Below, one piece after another: positions 8,544-19,212 of a stretch of 64,000 nt of DNA. Source of the DNA: Gammaproteobacteria bacterium (GTDB lineage Bacteria; Pseudomonadota; Gammaproteobacteria; Competibacterales; Competibacteraceae); NCBI GenBank assembly GCA_020846135.1, contig JADLEK010000010.1:1-64000 (forward strand), given 5' to 3'. The notes beneath the pieces were generated by a model. It made no database searches. It saw only the letters and a program-made list of their open reading frames with translations, and was not told the DNA's origin. Made by a program: the position numbers and the translations under genes. Numbering within the stretch: position 1 is the stretch's first letter; the number at the start of each line of letters is the position of its first letter.

Positions 8544-10220
8544 ATGAGTCTCAACAACATCACGATTAGGCAGCGCCTGGGGCTAGGTTTCGGAACGATG
8601 AGCGTTCTGCTGATCCTGCTGGCCGCAATCGCCTGGGGCGTGGCGCACACGCTCAACCAGGCGACCGATACAGTGATCGTCGAAGCGGTCCAGGCCTTGA
8701 AAGCGCGGGGTGTCAGTACCGCGATTGACGGCATCTATCTGAACATGTGGAATCTGGTCGGTCATAAGGATATAGCCGAAAAGCAGAAGTATCAGGCGCG
8801 GATCGATACGCTGCGGGAAGCCTATAAAAAATCCATGGAGGAGCTGAAAGCGATCATCCAGACTGAAACCGGTCAGGAACTGCTCACCAAGGTTAATGCC
8901 GCGATTGCCGCCGCCCGCGATATCAACCTGCGGGTCGTCGATCTGGCGCTCCACGGCCAGAATGACGCGGCGATGGAACTGTTTCTCCGGGAAGGCATGC
9001 CGAGTCGGGAGAAACTGGCGGCGACAGTTGACCAACTCCTGTCCTGGGGGACGAAACGGATCAAGGACGTTGAAGCGTCTGCTGAAACTGCCTATGCCGA
9101 GATTCGCTGGTTGCTGGGCCTCGGCGCCGCGCTGGGTTTAACCATTGCGGTCCTGCTGTGGCGGGTTATCTCGCGCAGCATCACGATTCCGCTGGCGGAG
9201 GCCATTCGCTTCACCACCCAGCAGCTTGCCCACGGCGATTTCTCGCACGATTTGCCCGCAGCGTTCCACACCCGGCGGGATGAGATCGGCGCACTGGCCC
9301 GCGCCTTCCAGACCATGAATGACAGTCTGCGCGGCTTGTTGGGCAATCTGGCGGGCGGTATTCAGACTGTTTCCTCTTCCGCAACCGAATTGTCCGCAGT
9401 CAGCGCCCAGACCGCCCAGAGCGTCCACGACCTGTCCTCGCGCACCGCCACGGTTGCGGCCGCCGCCGAACAGTCCAGCGCCAATACCGCCTCGGTCGCC
9501 GCCGGCATGGACCAAGCGACCATGAACCTAGCGTCAGTCGCCAACGCCACCGAGGAGATGAGCGCCACTATTGGCGAAATCGCCGCCAATGCCGAAAAGG
9601 CCCGCGCCATCAGCCGACATACCGGCGATCAGGCCGCATCGGCATCGGCGTTGATGCAGGAACTCAATCAGGCCGCGCAGGAAATTGGCAAGGTCACCGA
9701 AGCCATTACCAGCATCTCCTCGCAAACCAACCTGCTGGCGCTCAACGCCACCATTGAAGCGGCGCGGGCCGGGGCGGCGGGCAAGGGCTTTGCGGTGGTC
9801 GCTCATGAGATTAAGGAACTGGCCCGGCAAACCGCCGGCGCGACCGAAGACATCAAGACCCGAATCAGCGGGATGCAACACGCCACCCACAGCGCCGCCG
9901 GCGACATTGCCAAAATCACCGCCGTGATCGCCGATGTCGGCCATCTGATCGCCGGGATCGCCTCGGCGATTGAGGAACAGGCGACGGTCACCCGCGATGT
10001 CGCCAGTAACATCGCCCAGGCATCATTCGGCGTCCAGGACGCCAATGAGCACATCGCCCAGACCGCCAATGTCTCGCGCTTGATGGCGGAGGACTTGGCC
10101 AAGGTCAATCTGGCGGCCAGTGAGATCCGCAATGGCGGCGAGCAGGTGCAGGCCAGCGCCGTGGAACTGTCGCGCATGGCCGAGCAGATCAAGACTCTGA
10201 TGAACCAGTTCAAAGCGTGA
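8544..10220 (+). CDS. Methyl-accepting chemotaxis protein 1
   Basis: Inner-membrane chemoreceptor of 558 residues. TM1 is at about 13-33, followed by a periplasmic four-helix-type sensor (about 40-185), TM2 (about 186-207) and a HAMP domain. The long cytoplasmic coiled coil has the signalling hairpin [20 protein letters not shown] then [13 protein letters not shown]. It follows cheA by 33 bp, so it is probably co-transcribed and signals to that kinase. There is no C-terminal CheR/CheB-docking pentapeptide. Its signalling domain is almost identical at DNA level to that of the next gene. The ligand is unknown; the compact sensor suggests a small molecule. Confidence 0.92.
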   Translation: MSLNNITIRQRLGLGFGTMSVLLILLAAIAWGVAHTLNQATDTVIVEAVQALKARGVSTAIDGIYLNMWNLVGHKDIAEKQKYQARIDTLREAYKKSMEELKAIIQTETGQELLTKVNAAIAAARDINLRVVDLALHGQNDAAMELFLREGMPSREKLAATVDQLLSWGTKRIKDVEASAETAYAEIRWLLGLGAALGLTIAVLLWRVISRSITIPLAEAIRFTTQQLAHGDFSHDLPAAFHTRRDEIGALARAFQTMNDSLRGLLGNLAGGIQTVSSSATELSAVSAQTAQSVHDLSSRTATVAAAAEQSSANTASVAAGMDQATMNLASVANATEEMSATIGEIAANAEKARAISRHTGDQAASASALMQELNQAAQEIGKVTEAITSISSQTNLLALNATIEAARAGAAGKGFAVVAHEIKELARQTAGATEDIKTRISGMQHATHSAAGDIAKITAVIADVGHLIAGIASAIEEQATVTRDVASNIAQASFGVQDANEHIAQTANVSRLMAEDLAKVNLAASEIRNGGEQVQASAVELSRMAEQIKTLMNQFKA

Positions 10221-10235
10221 ACCGAGGAGCATCGC

Positions 10236-11960
10236 ATGGTCAACATGGCCGATCCAGCCCATTCCTGGCTTGAAAGAAAACTGTCTGAATTCAGCCTGTC
10301 CGCCAAGCTGATTCTGCTGGCGGCAGGTTTTATCGGGGTTCTGGTTCTGTTTGCCGTGCTGGCGTTTAATACCCTCAACCAGTTGCGGGTCAATGGGCCG
10401 CTATACCAGACCATTGTGCAAGGCAAAGACCTGATCGCGGATGTTCTGCCGCCGCCGGAATACATTCTGGAATCGTATCTGGTCACCTTGCAGATTCTGG
10501 GCGAATCCCGCGCCGAATCGATCAAGGCGCTGATTGAAAAGGGCGATCAGTTGAAAAAGGAGTATGGCGTCCGGCATGAGTTCTGGGTGGCGACTCTGCC
10601 GGAAGGTCCCATGCGCACCGCGATGGTCGAGGATTCCTATGCGCCGGCCATGACATTTTTTGAGTTGCGGGATCGCCGGTTCCTGCCCGCGATTGAGAAC
10701 GGCGATCAGGTTAAAGCGGCTGAACTGGCTTATGGCCCGATGCGCGTGCAGTATGAATTACACCGTAAAACGATTGATCAGGTGGTCGAAATGGCGACCC
10801 GGCGGAATGCCGACGGTGAAACCACAGCCACCACGATCATCAGCGCCCAAACCCGCAATCTGCTGTTGATCGCCGTGATCGGCCTCACCGTTATGTGCGG
10901 ATTAGCCTACTGGATTGCGCGCGGCATGACCCGTCCGGTGCGCTATACCGTGGAGATGCTCAGGGACATTGCGGAAGGCGATGGGGACCTGACCCGCCGG
11001 TTGCAGGTGAACGGCACCGATGAAATCAGCGAACTGGCGCGGCATTTCAACCGCTTTGTGGAAAAACTCCAGGGCATCATCCGCCAGATGGTCGGCAATG
11101 CCGTCACCGTCACTTCAGCGGCAACCGAGTTGTCCGCAATCAGCACCCAGACCGCCCAAAGCGTCCAGACGTTGTCTTCCCGCACCGCCACGATCGCGGC
11201 CGCCGCTGAACAGTCCAGCGCCAATACCGCCACGGTCGCCGCCGCCATGGCGCAGGCGGCGTTCAATCTGGCGTCAGTCGCCAACGCCACCGAGGAGATG
11301 AGCGCCACTATTGGCGACGTTGCCGCCAGTTCGGAAAAAGCCCGGTTGATCAGCCGTCAGGCTGGCGATCAGGCTGCATCGGCATCGGCGCTGATGCAGG
11401 AGCTCAGTCAGGCCGCGCAGGAAATTGGCAAGGTCACCGAAGCCATTACCAGCATCTCCTCGCAAACCAACCTGCTGGCGCTCAACGCCACCATTGAAGC
11501 GGCGCGGGCCGGGGCGGCGGGCAAGGGCTTTGCAGTGGTCGCCCATGAGATTAAGGAGCTGGCCCGGCAAACCGCCGGCGCGACTGAAGACATCAAGACC
11601 CGAATCAACGGGATGCAACACGCCACCCACAGCGCCGCCGGCGACATTGCCAAAATCACCGCCGTGATCGCCGATGTCGGCCATCTGATCGCCGGGATCG
11701 CTTCCGCCATTGAAGAGCAAACCACCGTGACCCGCGATGTGGCCGGTCATATTGCTCAGGCGTCATCCGGGGTGCAGGACACCAACGCGCGCATCGCCCA
11801 GACTGCCGACGTTTCCCGTTCCATGGCACAGGACCTGGCTGAGGTCAATGCCGCGGCAGGTAAAATTCGCAGCGATGGCGAGCATGTTCAGACCAGCGCC
11901 GTCGATCTGTCTGATCTGGCCGAGCAGCTCCGGGCCTTGGTCAGTCAGTTCCGGGTTTAA
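10236..11960 (+). CDS. Methyl-accepting chemotaxis protein 2
   Basis: Chemoreceptor of 574 residues starting 15 bp after the previous one, with GAGGAG-like CCGAGGAGC before the ATG. TM1 lies at about 22-42 ([19 protein letters not shown]), then a periplasmic helical sensor with an [13 protein letters not shown] segment, TM2 at about 208-228 and HAMP (about 229-280, [13 protein letters not shown]). The signalling hairpin is the same as in the first receptor; 126 consecutive bases (11408-11533) equal 9668-9793. The sensor domain is unrelated in sequence, so the three receptors probably respond to different stimuli through one output module. Confidence 0.92.
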   Translation: MVNMADPAHSWLERKLSEFSLSAKLILLAAGFIGVLVLFAVLAFNTLNQLRVNGPLYQTIVQGKDLIADVLPPPEYILESYLVTLQILGESRAESIKALIEKGDQLKKEYGVRHEFWVATLPEGPMRTAMVEDSYAPAMTFFELRDRRFLPAIENGDQVKAAELAYGPMRVQYELHRKTIDQVVEMATRRNADGETTATTIISAQTRNLLLIAVIGLTVMCGLAYWIARGMTRPVRYTVEMLRDIAEGDGDLTRRLQVNGTDEISELARHFNRFVEKLQGIIRQMVGNAVTVTSAATELSAISTQTAQSVQTLSSRTATIAAAAEQSSANTATVAAAMAQAAFNLASVANATEEMSATIGDVAASSEKARLISRQAGDQAASASALMQELSQAAQEIGKVTEAITSISSQTNLLALNATIEAARAGAAGKGFAVVAHEIKELARQTAGATEDIKTRINGMQHATHSAAGDIAKITAVIADVGHLIAGIASAIEEQTTVTRDVAGHIAQASSGVQDTNARIAQTADVSRSMAQDLAEVNAAAGKIRSDGEHVQTSAVDLSDLAEQLRALVSQFRV

Positions 11961-12022
11961 CTCAAATAACATTCACTCTGAATCCTGAGTTTTGAGATCA
12001 AGAGGTCCTGCCGGAAAGCCTG

Positions 12023-14035
12023 ATGAAACTGAACCTGTCCATTCGCACCCGCATTCTCATCACCGCCCTGTTGCCACTGTTACTGACTCTGATCGGTGGG
12101 ATCATGGTGGTGGTCGAAAATGTCCAGGCCAGCGCCCTGGCCCGCAGCATGAACCGCAATGTCCTCTGTTTCCAGGCCACTACAGCGTTGATCACCGAGT
12201 TGCAGCGGGAACGGGGTCGAACTTCGATGTTCCTGACCGGAGTCCTGACCCGCGCTGAACTGGATGGGCAGCGTAGTAAAACGGACGCCCAGCTGGAGGC
12301 TTTCCAAACCGCGCTGAATGTCAGCAGTCTGAGCGGCATAGAGCAGCGCAAGTACGCTCCGGGAATCCTCAAGCTGGATGCCTTGCGCAGCCAGATCGGC
12401 GCGACACTCACTGAGCCGGCTGCGGCAATCCCGCTGTACAGCGAAAAGATTGATCAACTGCTGAATCTGATGAACTCCATCGCCAACGCCCCGACCACCA
12501 AAGGCGTCGGCAAGGTGTTTACCTCGCTGCTGGTGCTGGAAAGCGCCAAGGAGAGCGCTGGCATTCTCCAGACCACGGTCTCGGCTATTCTAAGGGCGGA
12601 TCAACCGCTGTCCGAACCGCAGGTCCTGACGGTATTGCGCCTTAAGGGGGACATTGACGCCAGTCTGGCCTCCAAGGCGTTCACCCTGCTCCCCGACAGC
12701 GTGATCCGGATCAAGGACATTTCCAACCAGCCGGACTGGCGACAACTGAATCGGACGGTCAGCGTGGTGCTGGACAAGTCCCGCAGTGGCGGCTTCGGGA
12801 TCAAGCCGACCGACTTCTGGGCTGCCGCTACCGGCGTGATTGATGACATCAGCGCACTGGTTGATGCTGAAATCAGCAGCATCCTGACTAAAACCGCCCA
12901 GATCGAACGCGAGGCGACCCGGATCTTATGGATAATTAGCTCCGGCCTGATTGCGGTATTGGGCATTGCGCTGGCCTTCGCGCTGGCGATGGCGGCCAGC
13001 ATCACCCGACCCATTCGCGCGGCGGTGGCGATGCTCAAGGATATTGCCGAGGGGGACGGCGATCTGACCCAGCGACTGCAAGCGACCAGCGCGAACGAGA
13101 TGGGCGACCTGGCGCGGCATTTCAACCACTTTGTGGAAAAACTCCAGGACATCATCCGCCTGATGGTCGGTAATGCCGTCACTGTCGCCTCAGCGGCGAC
13201 CGAATTGTCGGCGATCAGCGCCCAGACCGCCCAAAGCGTCCAGACCTTGTCTTACCGCACCGCTACCGTTGCCGCCGCCGCCGAACAAGCCAGCGCCAAT
13301 ACCGCCTCGGTCGCATCCGGCATGGACCATGCCGTGCTGAACCTGGCCTCGGTCGCCAACGCCACTGAGGAAATGAGCGCCACCATTGGCGAAATCGCCG
13401 CCAATGCCGAAAAGGCTCGCATCATTAGCCGCGATACTGGCGATCAGGCAACGTCCGTATCGAAACTAATGCAACAACTCGATCAGGCCGCGCAGGCCAT
13501 TGGCAAGGTTACGGAAACCATTACCAGCATTTCTTCGCAAACCAACCTGCTGGCGCTCAACGCCACCATTGAAGCCGCGCGGGCCGGGGCGGCGGGCAAG
13601 GGGTTTGCCGTAGTCGCCAGTGAAATCAAGGAACTGGCCCGGCAGACCGCCGGCGCGACTAAGGACATCAAGGCCCGAATCAGCGGGATGCAGAACGCGA
13701 CCCGCAACGCCACCGACGATATTGAAAAAATCACTGCGGTCATTGCCGACATCAATGGTTTGATCGCCGGGATCGCCTCGGCGATTGAGGAACAGACCAC
13801 CACGACCCGCGATGTGGCCGGACATGTCGCCCAAGCCTCATTCGGGGTGCAGGACGCCAATGATCGGATCGCCCAGACCGCTGATGTTTCCCGGTCGATG
13901 GCGCAGGACCTGGCCGAGGTCCATCGGGCGGCGGGCGAAATTCGCAGCGGCGGTCAGTACGTTCAGGCCAGTGCGGCGGAGCTGTCCGGTCTCGCTGAAC
14001 AGTTGCGGCGGATGGTCAATCAGTTTCGGGTTTAA
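12023..14035 (+). CDS. Methyl-accepting chemotaxis protein 3 with NIT-type sensor
   Basis: Chemoreceptor of 670 residues, the last of the chemotaxis operon. TM1 is near the N-terminus (about 10-30). The periplasmic domain is long (about 270 residues) and begins with LITELQRERGRTSMFLTG, the hallmark of NIT (nitrate/nitrite-sensing type) domains. TM2 is at about 305-325, followed by HAMP and the MA domain with [17 protein letters not shown] domains are thought to sense nitrate or nitrite in some proteins, so a role in finding electron acceptors is plausible but inferred. It diverges more from the other two receptors than they do from each other. Confidence 0.9.
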   Translation: MKLNLSIRTRILITALLPLLLTLIGGIMVVVENVQASALARSMNRNVLCFQATTALITELQRERGRTSMFLTGVLTRAELDGQRSKTDAQLEAFQTALNVSSLSGIEQRKYAPGILKLDALRSQIGATLTEPAAAIPLYSEKIDQLLNLMNSIANAPTTKGVGKVFTSLLVLESAKESAGILQTTVSAILRADQPLSEPQVLTVLRLKGDIDASLASKAFTLLPDSVIRIKDISNQPDWRQLNRTVSVVLDKSRSGGFGIKPTDFWAAATGVIDDISALVDAEISSILTKTAQIEREATRILWIISSGLIAVLGIALAFALAMAASITRPIRAAVAMLKDIAEGDGDLTQRLQATSANEMGDLARHFNHFVEKLQDIIRLMVGNAVTVASAATELSAISAQTAQSVQTLSYRTATVAAAAEQASANTASVASGMDHAVLNLASVANATEEMSATIGEIAANAEKARIISRDTGDQATSVSKLMQQLDQAAQAIGKVTETITSISSQTNLLALNATIEAARAGAAGKGFAVVASEIKELARQTAGATKDIKARISGMQNATRNATDDIEKITAVIADINGLIAGIASAIEEQTTTTRDVAGHVAQASFGVQDANDRIAQTADVSRSMAQDLAEVHRAAGEIRSGGQYVQASAAELSGLAEQLRRMVNQFRV

Positions 14036-14156
14036 GCTGGAGCGCGGGTAGCCTAAGAGACTGTTCAAGAACCCCCTCTCCCTGTGGGAGATGGGCAGGG
14101 GTGAAGGCGGTTTTTTAATGAGTTAGCCGAACCAATACCAATTCTCAATTGGTTTT

Positions 14157-14184
14157 CGTCATACCCGCTTTCGCGGGTATGACG
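14157..14184. repeat. Intergenic hairpin repeat (12-bp perfect stem)
   Basis: CGTCATACCCGC (14157-14168) and GCGGGTATGACG (14173-14184) form a perfect stem with a TTTC loop. A related repeat occurs at 59273-59347, so this is a dispersed short element. Just upstream, 14060-14105 holds a C/T-rich then G-rich low-complexity repeat. It could also end transcription of the chemotaxis operon, but no T-run follows. Confidence 0.7.
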
Positions 14185-14214
14185 AACGGGGTAGTTTTTG
14201 ACCTTTGAAAAGAC

Positions 14215-14960
14215 GCTCGTGTCGGTAATTGGATGAAGGGAGGCGATATCAGGCTTTGCAGGAACCCGTGGGTGACTCGTTGAGATTATGCGCCCACTCA
14301 AACATGGCGACGTACTGCGCCAGATACCTTTTGTGGACCCCTCGAAAGGGCCGTAGAAAATTCCGCAACCCGGTCCAAATGCCCTCCGTCGTGTTGCAAT
14401 GCACTTCACGAACGCCATCGCCATCATCATCGCGGGTGTACTCATGCTGTGAATGGCAAACGGTGCCATGCGGCCGTCCTGAGGCTTCTACCGGGTTGTA
14501 AGCAGAGGATTCGTCACTATAAAACGTCGCCCTCTCCCGGGTCTTGGACTCCACCCCCGGCTGAACGGTGACTTGCCGGTGTCCTCACCAACCGTCAAGC
14601 GGATTTCACCGGTCTCCCGACCGACCACGCCCTGAATGGGTGGACGGTCGTTGGTCATCGTGCCGCACCCACGTTGTTTGTTGGCGCGAGTGTAGAGCGG
14701 ATCGGTGGGATCCCGATGGGGATCCCCTTTCTCACCCGCATTCTGGAACATTTCATCCCCCTCAGTGACCGTATCGACTAATGGCGAGCGAACGCTGCCG
14801 CCTTAATCTGATGACGATAGTCTAGTAATGTTTCATAATCACATTCTAATTCATCAGCGAGTTGCAACGTGGGGATCCCGCAATTATTAGGGCCTGCATC
14901 ACATTGGATCACACCCCGAATCACACCCCTGCCGGCCAGTTCTCTTGTCATGTTGAACGT
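14215..14960 (-). pseudogene. Decayed IS1595-type transposase
   Basis: Pieces in several minus-strand frames join into one ISXO2-like DDE transposase. The N-terminal HTH part is PTLQLADELECDYETLLDY (about 14800-14880). The first catalytic acidic region is EGDEMFQNAGEKG (about 14740-14770). The C-terminal part has ATFYSDESSAYNP, EVHCNTTEGIWTGLRNFLR and YLAQYVAMFEWAHN (14290-14550). Frameshifts lie near 14775, 14555 and 14275, so it cannot be translated whole. The limits are approximate and terminal inverted repeats were not identified. The rest of 14036-15032 carries no other gene. Confidence 0.8.
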
Positions 14961-15032
14961 GAAAGGAGACACTGCGAAAAACATCAGAAACTTTGCGAAG
15001 TCGTTTTTTAATTTTTTGCGGAGGGTAGCAAG

Positions 15033-15827
15033 GTGAAGCCGTGGATCAATGAAGACATCTTCAAAACCTGGACCGACGCCCAGAAACGCTTGTGGGAAAG
15101 TCTGTGCGCGGCAGTGCCGTTCCAGCCGCCCGCCGGCGTTGAAACCTGGCGCGAGACCTACCTCAAGAATCTGACGACCTGGGAGGCGGCGGTCAAAAAA
15201 ACCCTGACCCAGGAAGCTGCCTGGGTGCAGCAATGGGTGCATCAAATCGCCCAGGAAAAGGGCACGCCGGAAATGATGAGCGCCTGGATTCATCAAATGG
15301 AGGATGTGCTGCAACGCTGGATTCAGACCCAACACCAGTGGTGGGACGACTACTTCGCGGTCCTGCGCCAAGGCGAATCGGTGGCCGCTGCTGAAATTGC
15401 CGGTGCCCAACCAGCAACGGCAGCGACTCCCGAACCGGTTGCAGTCGTCGAACCCGCACCAGCGACTCCCGAACCGGTTGCGATCACTGAACCAGAACCC
15501 GTGGTGGTCGTAGAACCAGAACCCGTTGTGATTGCCGAGTCAGTAGTGGTCGCGGAACCGGAGGTGATTGCAGAACCCGTAGTGGTGACGCCCGCGCCAA
15601 AGCTGTCCCAACCCGACGATCTGAAACTGATTTCCGGAATCGGCCAGGCGCTGGAAAAGAAACTGCGGAAACAGGGCATCACCAGCTATCGGCAATTGGC
15701 CGCCCTGAACGATGCCGACATTGCCCGGATCGAAGCCATCATCAAGTCTGCTGGGCGCATCCGTCGCGATAACTGGATCGGTCAGGCCAAGACCCTGCAT
15801 TTCCAGAAATATCAGAAATTACTTTAA
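15033..15827 (+). CDS. Phasin/PhaE-like protein with C-terminal helix-hairpin-helix domain
   Basis: The 264-residue protein has a GTG start with GGAGGG 7 bp upstream. Residues 1-112 form an amphipathic, tryptophan-rich helical domain ([37 protein letters not shown]) resembling phasins or the PhaE subunit of polyhydroxyalkanoate synthase. Residues 120-190 are a Pro/Glu/Val linker of repeated [14 protein letters not shown] units. The C-terminal 65 residues contain [20 protein letters not shown], a helix-hairpin-helix module like those at the end of some ribosomal L21 or NADH dehydrogenase subunit proteins. Possible roles are coating storage granules or tying them to DNA; both are inferred. It is followed closely by asnS. 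Confidence 0.6.
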   Translation: MKPWINEDIFKTWTDAQKRLWESLCAAVPFQPPAGVETWRETYLKNLTTWEAAVKKTLTQEAAWVQQWVHQIAQEKGTPEMMSAWIHQMEDVLQRWIQTQHQWWDDYFAVLRQGESVAAAEIAGAQPATAATPEPVAVVEPAPATPEPVAITEPEPVVVVEPEPVVIAESVVVAEPEVIAEPVVVTPAPKLSQPDDLKLISGIGQALEKKLRKQGITSYRQLAALNDADIARIEAIIKSAGRIRRDNWIGQAKTLHFQKYQKLL

Positions 15828-15849
15828 TTCTGCCGGAGCCTACCCTGCC

Positions 15850-17250
15850 ATGGCTGTTTCTTCCATTGCCGCCATTCTCAGCGGCCAGCTTCCGCTGGGC
15901 AGTCAAACCACGGTTCAGGGTTGGCTGCGCACTCGCCGTGACTCCAAAGCCGGCTTATCCTTCCTTACCATCCATGACGGATCGGGTTTCGAGCCGTTGC
16001 AGGTCATCGCTCCGGCGGAACTGCCCAATTACGCCAGCGAGATCGTCCATCTAACCGCCGGCTGTGCAGTGCGGGCGGTCGGCGAACTGGTTCCTTCCCA
16101 AGGCAAGGGGCAGACCGTGGAATTGCGGGCGGAGCGACTAGAGGTGGTCGGCTGGGTGGATGATCCCGAAACCTATCCCATCGCCCCCAAACCACACAGC
16201 TTCGAATACCTGCGGACCGTAGCGCATCTCCGGCCCCGCACCAACAGCATCGGCGCGGTGGCCCGGGTCCGGCACAGCCTGGCTCAGGCCATTCACCGCT
16301 TTTTCCATGAACAGGGTTACTTCTGGATTCACACCCCGATCATCACCGCCAGCGATTGCGAAGGCGCCGGCGCGCTGTTCCGGGTCAGCACCCTCGATCT
16401 GGTCAACCTGCCGCGCACCCCCAGCGGCGAGATTGATTTTGACCAGGATTTCTTTGGCCGCGAAACCTTTCTGACCGTCTCCGGCCAGCTCAACGTCGAA
16501 TCCTACTGCCTGGCGCTGTCCAAGGTTTACACCTTCGGTCCCACCTTCCGCGCCGAAAACTCCAACACCAGCCGCCATCTGGCGGAATTCTGGATGGTCG
16601 AGCCGGAAACCGCCTTCGCTGATCTGCACGCCAATGCCGATCTGGCCGAGGCGCTGCTGAAATTCATCTTTCGGGCGGTGCTGGATGAGCGGAGCGACGA
16701 TCTGGCGTTTTTCGCCCAGCGGATTGATAAAACCTGCATCCAGCGGTTGGAGCAGGTGGTTAATGCGCCGTTTGAACGGATGGACTACGCCGAGGCGATC
16801 CGGATTCTCGAACAGGCGGATCGCGCTTTTGAATTCCCGGTATCCTGGGGCGTCGATCTCCACTCTGAACACGAGCGCTATCTGACCGAAGAACACGTCG
16901 GACGGCCGCTGGTGCTGATGAACTATCCGAAAGAAATCAAGAGCTTTTACATGCGGATGAATGATGACGGGTATACGGTGGCGGCGATGGATGTTCTGGC
17001 CCCGGGCATTGGCGAAATCATCGGCGGCAGTCAGCGCGAGGAACGGCTGGACGTGCTGGATCAACGGCTGGATGAATTAGGCATTACCAAAACCGCCTAT
17101 AATTGGTATCGGGATCTGCGCCGTTATGGCAGTGCGCCCCATGCCGGATTTGGGCTGGGCTTCGAACGCACCATCAGCTATGTCACCGGCATGAGCAATG
17201 TTCGCGATGTGATCCCGTTTCCGCGCACCCCGCGCAGCGCGGATTTCTGA
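15850..17250 (+). CDS. asnS: Asparaginyl-tRNA synthetase
   Basis: Class IIb synthetase that charges tRNA-Asn. It has 466 residues, the usual length. The N-terminal OB-fold anticodon domain (about 15-105) is followed by the catalytic domain with motif 2 [21 protein letters not shown], split by the family's characteristic insert, and motif 3 [15 protein letters not shown] near the C-terminus. [11 protein letters not shown] distinguishes AsnRS from AspRS. I place the start at ATG 15850, 22 bp after the previous stop, where homology begins. Its presence implies direct Asn-tRNA charging in this organism. Confidence 0.96.
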   Translation: MAVSSIAAILSGQLPLGSQTTVQGWLRTRRDSKAGLSFLTIHDGSGFEPLQVIAPAELPNYASEIVHLTAGCAVRAVGELVPSQGKGQTVELRAERLEVVGWVDDPETYPIAPKPHSFEYLRTVAHLRPRTNSIGAVARVRHSLAQAIHRFFHEQGYFWIHTPIITASDCEGAGALFRVSTLDLVNLPRTPSGEIDFDQDFFGRETFLTVSGQLNVESYCLALSKVYTFGPTFRAENSNTSRHLAEFWMVEPETAFADLHANADLAEALLKFIFRAVLDERSDDLAFFAQRIDKTCIQRLEQVVNAPFERMDYAEAIRILEQADRAFEFPVSWGVDLHSEHERYLTEEHVGRPLVLMNYPKEIKSFYMRMNDDGYTVAAMDVLAPGIGEIIGGSQREERLDVLDQRLDELGITKTAYNWYRDLRRYGSAPHAGFGLGFERTISYVTGMSNVRDVIPFPRTPRSADF

Positions 17251-17292
17251 GTTTCCCGGCAGTCCGCGCTGCGCCGCCACTGATTCGCCGCC

Positions 17293-19212
17293 ATGACTAC
17301 GAACCCGAATCCAACCACCCTACCCAGAAGCGGTTCCCGCCGCGCCAACGCCCTGCCGTCCGGCTGTATGCTGGATGAGTACCGGATTGACGCGATTCTC
17401 GGGGCCGGCGGCTTTGGCGTCACTTACAAGGCGCTGGATACTCATCTGCAAAACTGGGTCGCCATCAAGGAATACTTTCCGGTTGAATGGTCATTCCGCG
17501 ATCCCAATGGGGTGACGGTTCACCCCAATACGCAAGGCCAGGCCAGCAATAATGAAGGTCAACCTTCCGACTATGTCTGGGGGCTGGAGCGGTTTCTCGA
17601 CGAGGCGCGGGTGCTAGCGCGGGTTCAACACCCCTTCGTGGTGCGGATCAAGCGCTACTTCCGCGCCCACGGCACCGCCTACATCGTCATGGATTTTGAG
17701 GAAGGCGCGCCGCTGAGCGCGATTCTGCAGGACGGCGAGACCTTGGGCGAGGACGAGGTGCGCGGCCTGCTGGAGGACGTGCTGCCAGCCTTGCAGGCGG
17801 TTCACGATCAGGGTTTCCTGCATCGCGACATCAAACCCTCCAACCTGTATGTCCGCTCCAGCGACCATCGGGTGATCCTGATCGACTTCGGCGCAGCGCG
17901 GGAGGCGATTGGCCGCCACAGCAAGAGTGTCACCAGCCTGGTCACCCCCGGCTATTCGCCGCCGGAGCAGTACACCACCCGCAATGATCGCTACGGTACC
18001 TGGACCGATATTTATGCCCTGGGCGCGGTGCTGTACCGCTGCATTGCCGGCCATACCCCGGCGGAAGCCGCCGAGCGCCTGCTGGACGATACGCTGGAAC
18101 CGGCGATCAAGGTCGGCGCCGGGCGCTACAGCGCCAATCTGCTCCACAGCATTGATCGGGCGCTGGCGGTGCGACCAGAACATCGGTTTACTACAGTGGC
18201 CGAGATGTGGGCGGCATTGACCGATACCCCGGACGAAGACAGCGACGACACCGTGATCATGATGCCGCTGCATAAGCCGGGTAAAACTGCGGTTCCGCCG
18301 GTCCCGTTACAACTTGAACGATTTGATCAGGCCGCAACGACCCAAGTGGGAGAGCATGAGCCGGGCGACTGGCTGGAAAAGACCGGATTGCCGACAGCTG
18401 ATCGGCAGACGGTTAAGCCACGGCACAGCGTCCTGCAATCGCCTTCCGACAAGAATGCCTCCCGGCGACGGTTGCTGGGTGTTCTGGCCGGTAGCGGAAT
18501 TCTGGCGGCGCTGGCGGCAACCGCGATCTGGCTGTGGCCATCCGTACCCGGCAATTCCCCGCCGCCGGTCGAACTGACCACACAAGTCTCTCCGGCAGCA
18601 ACAACTCCGGCAGCAACAACTCCGGCAGCAACAACTCCGGCAGCAACAACTCCGGCGGCAATAACTCCGGCGGCAATAACTCCGGCGGCAGAACCGGCGG
18701 CAACAACTCCGCCGCCGGCAGTCACGGAACCGGTCGCAACGACTCCGCTAGAGCCGGCAGCAGAACCGGCGGTAACGATTCCACCGCCAGTCACGGAACC
18801 GGTCGCAACAACGCCACCGTCACCCCTCGATCCCCAGGCTGAGACACCGCTGTTGGCTCCGACTCCGATTCAGGAAGCCCCTGCCGGCATCCCCGAGGAG
18901 CCAGCGCAACCTCCGATTGCCGCTCCAGCGCCGCCGCCTGCCGGAATTGAGAATGCCGATGCGCTCCCGATACCGCTCCCAACGCCGCAACCTGCGCCTC
19001 AGCTTCAGACAGAGTCCACCTCCAAAAAGTCGGGTAAAACCGCTGAGGGCAAACCGTCATCTCGCACCCGGCAACGCGCCGAGCGCCGCCGCAGAAACAA
19101 GCCCGTGATTGAATCGGCCCCGCCACCGGTTCAGGCGCGACCAACGCCAGCATCGCCCAAGCGCCCTGGTTACTGGGATACACCTACTGATAGTGGATTC
19201 AATAACAAATGA
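17293..19212 (+). CDS. Membrane-anchored Ser/Thr protein kinase
   Basis: Hanks-type kinase of 639 residues. The catalytic domain (about 28-300) has the glycine loop GAGGFGVTYKA, lysine K59 in VAIKEYF, the catalytic HRDIKPSN (177-184), DFGAA (198-202) and the activation segment TPGYSPPEQY. A single membrane helix at about 393-416 (LLGVLAGSGILAALAATAIW) separates it from a low-complexity Pro/Thr/Ala tail containing TTPAA repeats, presumably periplasmic. The gene overlaps the downstream FHA gene by 4 bp (ATGA). With two FHA proteins and a PP2C phosphatase it forms a reversible phosphorylation cassette. Such cassettes are best known from type VI secretion control, but no secretion genes are nearby. 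Confidence 0.93.
   Translation: MTTNPNPTTLPRSGSRRANALPSGCMLDEYRIDAILGAGGFGVTYKALDTHLQNWVAIKEYFPVEWSFRDPNGVTVHPNTQGQASNNEGQPSDYVWGLERFLDEARVLARVQHPFVVRIKRYFRAHGTAYIVMDFEEGAPLSAILQDGETLGEDEVRGLLEDVLPALQAVHDQGFLHRDIKPSNLYVRSSDHRVILIDFGAAREAIGRHSKSVTSLVTPGYSPPEQYTTRNDRYGTWTDIYALGAVLYRCIAGHTPAEAAERLLDDTLEPAIKVGAGRYSANLLHSIDRALAVRPEHRFTTVAEMWAALTDTPDEDSDDTVIMMPLHKPGKTAVPPVPLQLERFDQAATTQVGEHEPGDWLEKTGLPTADRQTVKPRHSVLQSPSDKNASRRRLLGVLAGSGILAALAATAIWLWPSVPGNSPPPVELTTQVSPAATTPAATTPAATTPAATTPAAITPAAITPAAEPAATTPPPAVTEPVATTPLEPAAEPAVTIPPPVTEPVATTPPSPLDPQAETPLLAPTPIQEAPAGIPEEPAQPPIAAPAPPPAGIENADALPIPLPTPQPAPQLQTESTSKKSGKTAEGKPSSRTRQRAERRRRNKPVIESAPPPVQARPTPASPKRPGYWDTPTDSGFNNK
18591..18690 (+). repeat. 15-bp tandem repeat inside kinase gene
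   Basis: Units of the form ACAACTCCGGCAGCA recur about six to seven times in perfect or near-perfect register, encoding the TTPAA repeats of the kinase tail. The multiple-of-three period keeps the frame, so copy number can vary without breaking the protein. It is coding, not a CRISPR array. Confidence 0.9.

Noticed and set aside
14065..14469. 134-codon minus-strand frame near the IS1595 relic
   Set aside because: It mixes intergenic repeats with out-of-frame transposase sequence and is not a coherent protein.
18591..18690. Tandem repeats resembling a CRISPR array
   Set aside because: Units are 15 bp with no spacers and are translated as TTPAA repeats within the kinase.
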